A DNA stretch of 64,000 bases. Source: Scilla litardierei. Lineage: Eukaryota; Streptophyta; Magnoliopsida; Asparagales; Asparagaceae. Below the pieces are notes generated by a model. It had not been told where the DNA came from. It saw nothing but the letters and a program-made list of their open reading frames with translations, and did not search any database. The position numbers and the translations under genes were made by a program. The stretch spans positions 168,354,319-168,418,318 of the forward strand of contig CM061140.1 of the NCBI GenBank assembly GCA_030789695.1, read 5' to 3'. Of this stretch, positions 22,592-32,140 are shown piece after piece. Position 1 is the first letter of the stretch, and every line of letters starts with the position of its first letter.

Positions 22592-22644
22592 GGAACCCAA
22601 AAACACAAGTTAGGTCATTCACCAACGGATAGAAATCTGTGAGA

Positions 22645-23184
22645 CTTAGTCGGTCAAAGAACAATCACTGACCGACTAGTTCATCAACTAGTCGGTCAGC
22701 CAAACAACGTGGACCGACTAAGTGAAGATCTGAGAAGAGATAGAATTTCAGACCTAGAATCTAGTCGGTCCAAGAAGACTGTCTGACCGACTAGTTTCAC
22801 AACTAGTCGGTCAGCCAATGAACGTAGACCGACTAAGAGGCAAAATGAACTAGTCTGAATGCAAGTTGACTTAGTCGGTCCAAGAACAAATGTTGACCGA
22901 CTAAAATGTCAACTAATCGGTCACCAAACGTTCTTAGACCGACTAACGGTAAACAGTAGCTTAGGTGAAATTTAGAGTGAACAGTAAGTCACAGCTAGTC
23001 GGTCAAAGAAGCATCACTGACCGACTAGTTCACAAACTAGTCGGTCGGTGAGTCAACGTAGACCGAATAACTGTAAACAGTAAAGTCCAAGAAATTAAGG
23101 AATCAAACTAGTCGGTCCAAGAATAGTTGCCGACCGACTAGATCACCATCTAGTCGGTCAGTACTTGTTCTTGTACCAACTAAC
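22645..23184. repeat. Array of AGTCGGTC/GACCGACT inverted modules in the LTR of B
   Basis: Five modules at ~100-bp spacing each consist of AGTCGGTC, ~16 bases, GACCGACTAG, a 6-7 base loop, CTAGTCGGTC, ~15 bases and GACCGACT. The centre of each is a hairpin with a 10-bp stem. The same array is at 39136-39673 in the other LTR. Confidence 0.9.
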
Positions 23185-23543
23185 ATGCACAAACAAATCC
23201 GAATCGAAGCGCGACGCTTCGAGGAAGTTAGAATGAACTTGTGCAAGGATCCTAGAGCTACGAAATGAGCGTAATGAAGATAGAAACGTAAGATATACTC
23301 AAGGCTTAACATTCTATATATCGAAGCTAAAAGACTATAAATAAAACCTTAATAAACGGTCTTCGAGAGCTTCGATTGAATCTTCATAACTTCCAAAGCG
23401 TCGCAAGAGCTTCAACGAAGCTTTAGGCATGAATATGAGCTTTGGGAAGTGTTGAGATGTCGCTTTGAATGTTCTCGTGAATTTGGCGACGATCTCCAAA
23501 ACTGCGCTCACAAATTGTTAGTTCATGGATTATTTATGTTTGC

Positions 23544-23605
23544 TCATCATCAAAACCAAATCCGGGGAGTCCAATATTCAACATTCTCCCCCTTTTTGGT
23601 GATGA
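23544..23605. repeat. Inverted repeat spanning polypurine tract and 3' LTR start of B
   Basis: On the minus strand, TCATCACCAAAA (23605-23594) is opposed by TTTTGATGATGA (23555-23544), with one mismatch. The inner GGGGAG of the purine tract is complementary to CTCCCC in the LTR. Confidence 0.75.
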
Positions 23606-24581
23606 CAAACCAACATAAATAATAATCAAAAATAATAATTCAAATGTAAAATACTTACTCCCCCTGCATTGATGACACATTAATTCCAAAGAATATATAT
23701 GAATTGCATCAATCAGACGAGTAAGATATATAATGAGAATCGATTTTTGAAATATCGGATTTTGAAAATCCTTATATATATCTTAACTCCCCCTGAATCT
23801 AACATATCAAACTAGATTCTTGGAAATTGAGTTAAATTTTCATTTGCGCTATTTATTATCATTATCTCTCCCCCTTTGGCATTATCCCAAAAATGGGGGG
23901 CATACAACGACAACAACTAGGAAATGTAAAATCCAACATCGGGAGTCGTAGACAATGACGATGGACCAACTTGACACCAAGGGAAAAAAATGTGGAAATC
24001 AAATCAAGGTGTGCCAAAATGTCCATTATCACAAAAAGATCAAAAATCATCAAAAATACCAAATAATTATTCATTTCTTGAATAATGAAACATACTCTCC
24101 AATATTCAATATTCTTGGTTAAATTTGTGCATGGAAAACAATTCTATATAATTATAGAAATATAATCTATTTAACCAAGTTTTTAATCGTCGAGCGACGA
24201 ATTCACATTTCAAATGCATTCAACGAATATATATAAAAAAAAATGCACGACGAATAAATGACAAAGTGAATGACGATGAACATATATATATATATATATA
24301 TGTAGAGACAACATGAGTACATCCAAAAAGATATCACATCGAATATATGAGGTACATCATATCAAGTGCTACATATCATCAAAAAGAAATACATCATACA
24401 TCATCGACATCATCAAAGTATATCAACATACATCAAAACAACATCATAACATAATATCCAACTCCGACATCCAGAAATCGCAAAAATACATCAAAACATC
24501 TCTCAAACCCCATCCTAACCCAAAATGCTCTCACTAAGATATATCATCCAAAGCGAAGTGGAGAGTCCTCGAAACAAGCGA
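23584..24581 (-). other. 3' non-coding region of B with repeated polypurine blocks
   Basis: No gene. On the minus strand, GGGGGAG blocks occur near 23870, 23793, 23662 and directly at the 3' LTR (AAAAAGGGGGAGAA). An (AT)n run lies at 24282-24302. Confidence 0.7.
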
Positions 24582-26273
24582 TCACGAGGAGGTGGCAGGA
24601 TCTGCAGTCTCCGTGGGTCCAGTCGACGGAGTGGACTCAGGATCTGCAGGGAGTAGAGGTGTCTCAACAGATGGAATCGTCGGGGCAGGAGTGGAGATCT
24701 CAGCAACAGGCTCATCAACGGGAATATCAACAGCAGCAGGGGTCTCGACAGAAGCAGCAGCAGTGGCAGTGTCAACAGCAGCATGAGATACATGAGCAGG
24801 CTCGGAAACAGGATCAGCAGCAGGCTCAGAAGGCTGAAGAGCTGAAGCAGTAGGCTCTGGAACACCGGTAGTGGTGCCAACTCCAGGAGCAGAAGTGGAA
24901 GTACCAGCAGCAGCAGCTGTGGCCTCATCGCCACGGGCAAAAGAAGTGACAAGCTCGTCAAGCTCCTCATCGTCCATCTCCTCGGCCTCAGACACTGACG
25001 GAGGAAGATCAATCCCCATCATACGAGCCATACGGCAGACTACCTCCTCAGTACGAGCCAAACGGGAGTCGTGCTGACGAAGTAGGCGTACGACATCGTC
25101 CAATGTAGCAGGGGAAGAGGAGGCTGCAGCAGCTGACGGAGTAGACTGGGAAGCAGATGCGGTAGACCTCTGCACGTGACGAAGCGCCGCTAGAGATTTC
25201 TTCACGGCCGTCGCGTTCAGAGGCGTACCCAAAGGACGCTCATCGTCAGGAGGGAGAGGGACTCGGAAATGTCGAAATACAAGAGTCAACAGACAGGGGT
25301 ATGGAATGTGCGCAGACTTATTGGTCTTGCGTATACACTCGAAAGAATCCATCTTATCGAGTATCACGCGAGCCCAATTAATCTCGCACCCCAAGAAAAG
25401 AGCGTAGATCAATTTCAAGAACGGCTGGGATGGGAGTGAAGAGGATCCATACTTAGGGAGGAGACACGACTTCAAGATCAGGTTAAGAACCCACGCATTC
25501 GGCTTAAAAGATTTCGATGGAACACCAATGAATGCGGAGGGGATAACCTGGAAAATCTCAGAAAGAATAGACTGATCCAAGGAAGAAATGTCGTCTACGG
25601 AAATGTCCGAAGGAAGGAGACCACACGATGAACAACCAAGAATCTCCCCCAAGATTTCTGCCGTGAGAACTATAGGAGTTCCCAAGACAGTCGTCTCAAT
25701 GGAGTGGCTGGCATCGTACTGGCCTCGAATAAGATTGACATAGAACAATTTCACGAGGCGAGGATACGGTTTGGGATTGGCCTTGGGGTCGTATCGGAGA
25801 TAATCTAGAAGACCACTATATGACAGAAGATCAGCAAGGCCGAGAAAATCAGAAAACTGAACGTAATGCTCTAACAACAGTGGACAGTGCTCTATACGGT
25901 TGTACGCTGCGAGACACTGAGGGTCATCGCGGCACAACGATATGTCTACACCGCCGACTGGCATAGGAGCTTTACCCTTAGCCTTACGGGTCTTCGGAGG
26001 TGGAGTGGGTTCCCTAGTAGGCTCATCCTCAGGGATAAATTCAGAGTCGGAATCGGGAGGAGTAGCCGGAGACTGAAGAATAGGCTTCTTGGTCTTAGAT
26101 TTGCGGGGTTTGGCTATCGCAGTCCTAGGCTTCTTAGGAGGAGGCGAAGATGGAGATGCTTGAGTTGACTTGGCACGACGCTTAGGCTTCGGGGGATTCC
26201 TAGGGTCAGAAGGTTGTTCTATGGTCATAGGAGAAGCCCCGGAAGAGGCGATGGGAATTCTCGTCTTAGCCAT
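24582..26273 (-). CDS. ORF3 of element B: accessory protein with plant 'transposon protein' domain
   Basis: Intact frame of about 563 residues from the ATG at 26273; the longer frame to 26342 opens with TTG. The N-terminal ~110 residues are Pro/Lys/Ser-rich and basic, with runs such as PPPKKPR and KPRKSKTKKP that could act in nuclear import. The central domain, about residues 120-370, has YPRLVKLFYVNL, LGEILGC and INWARVILDKM, shared with ORF3 of element A. The C-terminal third is low-complexity Ala/Ser/Pro/Glu. It lies downstream of pol on the same strand, the position of the extra 'envelope-like' ORF described in SIRE1-type elements, but I see no signal peptide or membrane segment in the product from the ATG start. 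Function unknown; probably made from its own transcript given the upstream array and leader. Confidence 0.75.
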   Translation of the reverse strand: MAKTRIPIASSGASPMTIEQPSDPRNPPKPKRRAKSTQASPSSPPPKKPRTAIAKPRKSKTKKPILQSPATPPDSDSEFIPEDEPTREPTPPPKTRKAKGKAPMPVGGVDISLCRDDPQCLAAYNRIEHCPLLLEHYVQFSDFLGLADLLSYSGLLDYLRYDPKANPKPYPRLVKLFYVNLIRGQYDASHSIETTVLGTPIVLTAEILGEILGCSSCGLLPSDISVDDISSLDQSILSEIFQVIPSAFIGVPSKSFKPNAWVLNLILKSCLLPKYGSSSLPSQPFLKLIYALFLGCEINWARVILDKMDSFECIRKTNKSAHIPYPCLLTLVFRHFRVPLPPDDERPLGTPLNATAVKKSLAALRHVQRSTASASQSTPSAAAASSSPATLDDVVRLLRQHDSRLARTEEVVCRMARMMGIDLPPSVSEAEEMDDEELDELVTSFARGDEATAAAAGTSTSAPGVGTTTGVPEPTASALQPSEPAADPVSEPAHVSHAAVDTATAAASVETPAAVDIPVDEPVAEISTPAPTIPSVETPLLPADPESTPSTGPTETADPATSS

Positions 26274-26543
26274 AGCACTACGAGCACAAGCAATCGATGA
26301 TAAGATCAAAAACAACCTAGCACAAACCCTAGAAGCTAACACAAACCCTAGGTTAAAACTAGAAACCCTAGGAGCTAGATGAGATAGAATCGAACCCTAG
26401 GGTAGGAATCGACCTAGGAGAGGGAGGGAGATACCTAGGAGGTGGAGTCGACGGCGGCGGACGGTGGCGATCGACGGAGAGATGGCCGGAAGTCGAAGGG
26501 TTTCGAGAGGGGGTTTGGGGTTTTCGAGTTTGAGCTGAGAGGA
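26274..26543 (-). promoter_or_regulatory. Leader region of ORF3 in B
   Basis: This 270-bp minus-strand segment between the module array and the ORF3 ATG is pyrimidine-rich (CTCTCGAAACCC, CTCCCTCCCTCTCC) with several CTAGGGTTT repeats. It looks like a plant 5' UTR. A donor-like CTCCTAG/GTATCT and an acceptor-like GCTCGTAG lie in it, so a UTR intron is possible, as in element A. No obvious TATA box. Confidence 0.4.
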
Positions 26544-26929
26544 GACCGACTAAAAAATGATTTAGTCGAACGAAATAAGAGAATAAGTCGGTCGGGAAAC
26601 GAAAAGACTCAACTGCCCTAACACACTTAGTCGGTCACAATTCAAGCACTGACCGACTAGATTACGATCTAGTCGGTCGGTCAATGAGCTTGAACCGACT
26701 AAGTCGAAACAGAGGCACAGATGAATTTCTAGGGCAAGAATTAGTCGGTCGCAGTATATTCACTGACCGACTAGTTTTCAATCTAGTCGGTCGGTAAGTG
26801 TACTGTGACCGACTAACGAAAGAAAAAGATATGAGTTAGATATAGGCTTGATCTAGTCGGTCTGAGTTCATTTGCTGACCGACTAGATGAGCATCTAGTC
26901 GGTTGACAAGTGAACTTAGACCGACTAGA
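26544..26929. repeat. Internal copy of the LTR module array upstream of ORF3 in B
   Basis: Three full and one partial AGTCGGTC...GACCGACTAG...CTAGTCGGTC...GACCGACT modules like those of the B LTR, lying between pol and ORF3 and outside either LTR. Element A shows the same relationship with its own motif (10294-10331). Confidence 0.88.
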
Positions 26930-27171
26930 AGAGTCCAAAAATTGATAATTGATTTCTCTTCACAAACCACTTGGATGAAACATCATAACTCACTCATTAG
27001 TCATCTAAATTACCCCATAAAACGTCGAAATCTTAAATACGACTTTCAAATACGAATTCGATCATAAATTCAAATATATCACATAAAATTCCCAAAAATT
27101 CAATTAATCTAGCATGAACAAAATATCGCGAAATCGAATAGCATGCAAGATAATTGAATGAAATATGAATC
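26930..27171 (-). other. pol-ORF3 spacer of element B
   Basis: AT-rich stretch of 240 bp with no gene, between the pol stop (27172) and the module array. Confidence 0.5.
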
Positions 27172-28041
27172 CTATATCTCGGATTCACCCATAATCCCCA
27201 ATTCTCGACGCAACCGCACAAAGGAGTCCTCCTTTAGGGGTTTCGTGAAAATATCGGCGATTTGCTTTTGGGTTTCAACGTACACTAATATGATGTCCTT
27301 TTTAGCAACATGATCATCTAAGAAATGGTGTCAGACATCTATGTGTTTTGATCGGGAATGGTGCACCGGATTCTTTGAAAGACAGATAGCACTTTGGTTA
27401 TCCACCATGATAGGGCTAGTATTACAATGAATACCAAAATCCTTCAATGTGTGTCTCATCCAAAGAACCTGGGCACAAGCGACACCGGCGGCAATGTATT
27501 CCGCCTCGGTGGTTGAAAGTGATACCGAATTTTGCTTCTTGGAAAACCAAGAGACAAGAGAATTTCCTAGAAAATGGCAAGTGCCACTAGTACTTTTCCT
27601 GTCGGATTTGCATCCCGCATAATCAGCGTCACTATATGAGACTAACTCATATGTGCTAGATTTCGGATAAAGTAATCCAAAATCTAAAGTGTAACTTAGA
27701 TAGCGAAAAATACGTTTAACCGCTACTAAGTGAGAATCCTTAGGTTGAGACTGATAACGAGCACATATACATACGGCAAACATAATATCGGGCCTACTCG
27801 CGGTAAGATAAAGTAAACTACCTATCATACCTCGATATAGACGAATGTCTACATCTTTTCCGCCCGTATCTTTATCAAGATGCGTTGTAGTGCTCATAGG
27901 AGTCTTTTTCCCGGAGGCATTCTCCATTCCAAATCGCTTTAGCAACTCCACCGTGTACTTTGTTTGGTGGATGAAGATTGCATCGTTCAATTGGCGAATT
28001 TGGAGACCTAAGAAATATTTGAGTTCGCCCATGTGGCTCAT
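27172..28041 (-). pseudogene. pol of element B, C-terminal part (end of RT and RNase H), with a nonsense codon
   Basis: Continues the RT frame broken by element C. It encodes MGELKYFLGLQI of the RT connection, then Copia RNase H with DADYAGCKSDRKSTSG, TTEAEYIAAG and DNQSAICL. The frame has a TGA at 27333-27331 just after SKHIDV. Beyond it, still in frame, typical C-terminal sequence (ADIFTKPL) continues to a TAG at 27174-27172. A CGA arginine codon changed to TGA would explain the break (inferred). The product would be the polymerase-primer-removal half of the Pol polyprotein. Confidence 0.88.
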
Positions 28042-29653
28042 TGATTAGGGTTCAATATTGTATATTTTACCCCTCATTAGATGGCATTTTGTGCATAATT
28101 TGTATTCATTTTGGCTCCGATACGTGTATTTTGATGATATCACTTAATATTGGAGCCTACCGTTTTTATATGCTTAAAACATGATTTTTACAGCTTATTA
28201 GCATCTTCATCTTGGTCTTCTATTATTTTTCAGTTGAATTTCATGAAGTCCCGATTCCAACGCATATTTTTCCAGAATTTTTGGAGGTCGGAGCAATTTA
28301 CTGCAATTTTTGGAAGACAATGTGACGGTGCTGAAAATTTCTGGGCTAGAAAGTCTGCTTTTCCGCTCTTGTGCGGAATTCTGCTATCATTGCAGCATAT
28401 ATTCTGACATAATGATATTTTTCTGGTATTCTACACTTTGTTACGGTTCCATCGCCGCCTGGAACACGTCATTCCGAGGTCGGATGATTTTTCTAGAATT
28501 TTCGCAAGACAGGGTGACGGTGCTGAAAATTTCTGCAGATTGGCCCCATCTTGTGAAGAAATCTGCTAACATTCCAGTGTATTTTCCGGCCTAGTGATAT
28601 TTTTCTGGTGTTGTACACTTTGTTACGGTTCCATCGCCGCCTGGAACACGTCATTCCGAGGTCGGATGATTTTTCTAGAATTTTCGCAAGACAGGGTGAC
28701 GGTGCTGAAAATTTCTGCAGATTTGGGATTAGTTGCGGGTTTGGGCGCGGATCCGACCCGTTTGGGCTGTTTTCAGACCCGAAATTCTGGGTCTATTTCT
28801 TGGACTTTCCTCTCCTCTTTCCCCCGGATTCCACTCTCCTTCTTCTTCATTCTTAGGGTTAGAGGCCATTGGAGAGGAGCAAGAAAGCTTGGAGGAGCAC
28901 TTTGGAAGAGAAAGTTTATGTTTTTCTTAGAGAAATCTTGGTGAACTCTTTCCCTTTCTTTGTGTATTTTGATTTGGTGATTTGTAATGATATTGGATGA
29001 TGGTTTTTAGAGATGAAAATGTCTCTTTTATTGCTATGAGTAGCTAGATCTCATTGTGTGTGGTTGTGTGGTGATATTGCTTGCTTGGGCTATGGAATTT
29101 CAATCTTGCATGTTTAAAAGTTTATGTGGTAGGATTTTTTTGGGATATACTTTGAATTAGGGATCCTAGTGGGTATCCCTAGAGTGGAGTTTGCCTAGTG
29201 GTACCATTCATATATGCTTGGTTGTTTATTATCTCGATTTTCCATACCCTACTTTCATTGCACACCAAGTGTTTGTTAAAATGCCACATCCACCGATTGC
29301 GCTTTCCTTAGCCGGAAAGACAATTGAGTTATCCTCGGATTGAACCCATATGCTTAGCAACCTCATTCCCACACACCACACAAGCTTCCTCGCCTATTTT
29401 CCTCTCCGATTCTCGAACCCTAGGATGTTGGTTTGGTAGATGGTCTCACCCACATTTTCACGCGCATTTCCACCATTAGCTTAGTTGGTTGTAGTTTCGT
29501 CTTTATCTCTCCTTTATTAATTGAATTTGCGATTGCAAAACGACTTGTCCCCGTGATCCGACCCGGTCTCACCGGATATAAATTTATTACTTGACGTCCT
29601 CCTACACTTGGGAGTAGCGCTTAAGCATTACATACTTGAGACGCGTTCAAGCA
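28042..29653 (+). mobile_element. Left LTR of element C (1612 bp)
   Basis: Starts TGATTAGGGTTCAATATTG and ends CGCGTTCAAGCA. It contains a ~140-bp internal tandem repeat around TACACTTTGTTACGGTTCC (about 28405-28730), which creates repeated small frames that also occur in the right LTR. No gene. Confidence 0.93.
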
Positions 29654-29655
29654 AT

Positions 29656-29674
29656 TGGCGCCGTTGCCGGGGAC
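29656..29674 (+). promoter_or_regulatory. Primer binding site of element C
   Basis: TGGCGCCGTTGCCGGGGAC lies three bases after the left LTR and is complementary to the 3' end of plant tRNA-Asp, as in Athila-type Gypsy elements. Confidence 0.85.
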
Positions 29675-29864
29675 AACGGTTTTTGCATTTACATTTTTTA
29701 TTGATTTAGGAAATTTTGACGTGATACATCCTACTATTTAGTGTGAGTCTTTTTTATTCTTTATCTTCCATTTATTATCTTTCATCTTTATTTATTTTTC
29801 ACTTTTTTGAGTCCTTTGTTATCTTTATTTTCAATTTCCTTTATAAAAATTCAAAAAAAAAGCT

Positions 29865-30968
29865 ATGGACTTTAACGACATAAATTCTTTGTATGATGCA
29901 CTTTCATTTTCTTTGCACAGGACCACTTCTTTGAAGCTCAAAATTGCCGGCTTTGCTCAAATTGGCGGTGAATCCTTCTATCAAGCTTGGAGGAGGTTCA
30001 TGGATTTATTAAGCGGCTGTCCACATCATGGATTCACGATAGACCATCTTTTCCAGTTTTTCTACGAAGGGTTGCAGGAGGAGATGCAGGACTACATGGC
30101 AATGTTGGACGATGGAGCTCTATTTGACATGTCACCTGTGGATGCTTGGGAGTACTTGGAGTCCATGGAGGATATGGCACGACCATTGGATGGGACTTCA
30201 GGGAGTGATCCATTTCCGCCAGATCACGATAGCATTGGAGCATCCCTTGACCAAGGAGAGCAAATCGTGGACGCACCCTTGCAACCCTTGGGCGAGGAAC
30301 TTCAATTGCTTATTCAGACACAGGAGGCTCAATCCCGATATTTTCTGAAGAGCATGGAGACTCGAAGCCAGTATATCCATGAGATCATTTCCAGTCTCGC
30401 ATTGCTTGCCTGTTGCTTGGGAGAAGGTAATCAAACCACTCAAAAACTTTTATTATCTGATTTGGATTCATCTTCTCTTGTAGGAGATTTGTGTGAAGAT
30501 GTAGAGGATGAGCGTGAAATTTTGGATGGAGTGGAGGAGGAGACTAGTAGGGCCACGAGCTCATCGATCATTTTGGTGGAGTCCGAACCATGCTCTCCCC
30601 CAATCTTGTCCCAAAATCCATCATTCCTCTCCCCCGTGGGCATGCATCATATGGAGATGGACGCAATCACTTTAGGGAGTTTTCGTCAACTTGATTTAAA
30701 TTCTTTATCTTATGTTGACGACTATATTTGGATCACTTTTGTTGAAAGGCAACGGTGTCGGCTTTGGATTGACATACCCTCTCTCTCGCAGGGCACGATT
30801 GGAAATTTTATGGATGGTGCACTTGTTGGTGTGTTGCTAGGGTCCAAAGTGATTTGTGGAGGGAAGACGCTTGCAGAGGAGCGTAAAGATCTAATTGAGC
30901 AACTTTCCTCACCGTTATACATCCAAGATCCTCCTTTTGACCCCGGTGATCTCCTTCTAGTAGTATAG
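29865..30968 (+). CDS. Gag-derived protein of element C (367 aa)
   Basis: Intact frame. Residues ~30-75 match the retrotransposon Gag core, with GGESFYQAWRRFMDLL, CPHHGF and FYEGL as in Athila-type Gag. There is no CCHC zinc knuckle. The rest is acidic and not recognised. The C-terminus (residues ~280-367) has VDDYIWITFVER and DPPFDPGDLLLVV. Pol is absent, so this is the only coding sequence of C. An intact frame in an element with nearly identical LTRs suggests recent mobility or simply too little time to decay. Start: first ATG of the frame after an A-rich leader. Confidence 0.75.
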   Translation: MDFNDINSLYDALSFSLHRTTSLKLKIAGFAQIGGESFYQAWRRFMDLLSGCPHHGFTIDHLFQFFYEGLQEEMQDYMAMLDDGALFDMSPVDAWEYLESMEDMARPLDGTSGSDPFPPDHDSIGASLDQGEQIVDAPLQPLGEELQLLIQTQEAQSRYFLKSMETRSQYIHEIISSLALLACCLGEGNQTTQKLLLSDLDSSSLVGDLCEDVEDEREILDGVEEETSRATSSSIILVESEPCSPPILSQNPSFLSPVGMHHMEMDAITLGSFRQLDLNSLSYVDDYIWITFVERQRCRLWIDIPSLSQGTIGNFMDGALVGVLLGSKVICGGKTLAEERKDLIEQLSSPLYIQDPPFDPGDLLLVV

Positions 30969-31038
30969 AAATTTTAATTTAATGCACTTTCTATGCTTTT
31001 TAGGATAGTTTTATTTCAATAAACCTCTACTTTTTCAA

Positions 31039-31076
31039 CATTGAGGACAATGTTTGTCTTTAGTTGGGGGGGAGAG
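31039..31076 (+). promoter_or_regulatory. Conserved post-ORF motif and internal purine tract of C
   Basis: CATTGAGGACAATG, a near-palindrome, is followed by TTAGTTGGGGGGGAGAG. This pairing is typical of the segment after the coding region in Athila/Tat elements. From 31080 to 32130 I see no gene. Confidence 0.6.
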
Positions 31077-32130
31077 TAGTAGGTGGTTTTAGGATGTTTA
31101 GTTAGTTGTTTTCGTTTTAAATTTTTTTTTGTTGGCGACATCCATTTTGACATCACCAATATCTTGCGAGCATATAATTGACCCTCCTTGCTCATTTGCT
31201 AGCTTTGTGCTTAGTCCCTTATATGCTTCATATTCATGCATACATTTGGATTCAAATCTTATGTTCAAACTCCTAAATAGTGACTGTCATGCATTTTATT
31301 ACTTTTTCTTCATGGGATCAACTTTAATATGCCATTCATAAAATAGTGCATAATTCGATGAATTTTGTCTTCGATGTGTTTTGGATCAGTTTTGTGCAAA
31401 CTTTGTGATGCACGAGTTGGATTAAGTCATTAGTGTAATTTGGTGTTCAATTTGATGGAATTTGGCCTTGGATATACGCTTGGTTTATGCTTGAGGAGTG
31501 GTTGATTGGTGTGTTGGATCAAAAAAAAGAAATAAAAGAGAAATAAAAGAAAAGAAAAAGAAAAAAAAAAGAATAAGTGCATCGTTCTTCTAGTTTTGTC
31601 AAGTAGCCGGGTCCTCATGAAACATTGGGGATTCGTGTCGAAAGATAAGATTTAGGGGAGTGCACGAGAGAAAAATAAGTGAATCTTGGGTGATTCGAGT
31701 TACTAGGTCCGCGGGGTCCTTTTTGGCCTAATGCCCCAAAATCTTCTGATTTGGGAGTCATTGACCGAACCCTCGTTACATGGGTCATTCTAAGTTTCAT
31801 ATTAAAAAAACATGAATAAACATGATCCACATATCAAACTTCCATGAATTAAGAAAGCTAAGTGTTATTTTTGGCCAAGTTCTTGAAGATTGTGATACTA
31901 TGACACGCTTATGTTTTAATCTCAATGAATGCAAAATTTGCTTGTACTTTGTTGGTTTGAGCCATATTGGAGTTTTGGTCTTGGATTTGCTCTCTTTTAT
32001 GAGTTGGTATATTGGAATTGAGTTTATATTGAAAAAATTTCATGTGCCATGAATATTGTGGAGTTTGATGTTTGCTATATTGTGAATCCGAATATATCGC
32101 TTGTTTTACTAGGGACTAGCAAAAAGCTAG

Positions 32131-32140
32131 TTGGGGGGTG
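32131..32140 (+). promoter_or_regulatory. Polypurine tract of element C
   Basis: TTGGGGGGTG directly precedes the right LTR. Confidence 0.65.

Larger units (their letters stand above)
21847..23583 (-). mobile_element. 3' LTR of element B
   Basis: On the minus strand it starts TGTTGAATATTGGAC and ends GGGCATTACA. It holds the inverted-module array (22645-23184), a TATA box (22584-22591) and a leader. The + strand frame at 22289-22537 and the minus frame at 23103-23312 recur in the other LTR and are not genes. Confidence 0.93.

Noticed and set aside
22645..23184. Regularly spaced repeats resembling a CRISPR array
   Set aside because: Repeats are short inverted 8-10-mers inside both LTRs of a plant retrotransposon; spacing and spacers are copied with the element, and there are no cas genes.
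24515..25077. Ser/Ala- and Gln-rich + strand frames and a Leu-rich minus frame
   Set aside because: Shadows of the low-complexity 3' end of ORF3 in B.
27845..28048. + strand frame across the pol/element C junction
   Set aside because: Shadow of the minus-strand RNase H region.
28150..28944. Repeated small + frames duplicated at 32249-33043
   Set aside because: They are the two LTR copies of element C; no recognisable protein.
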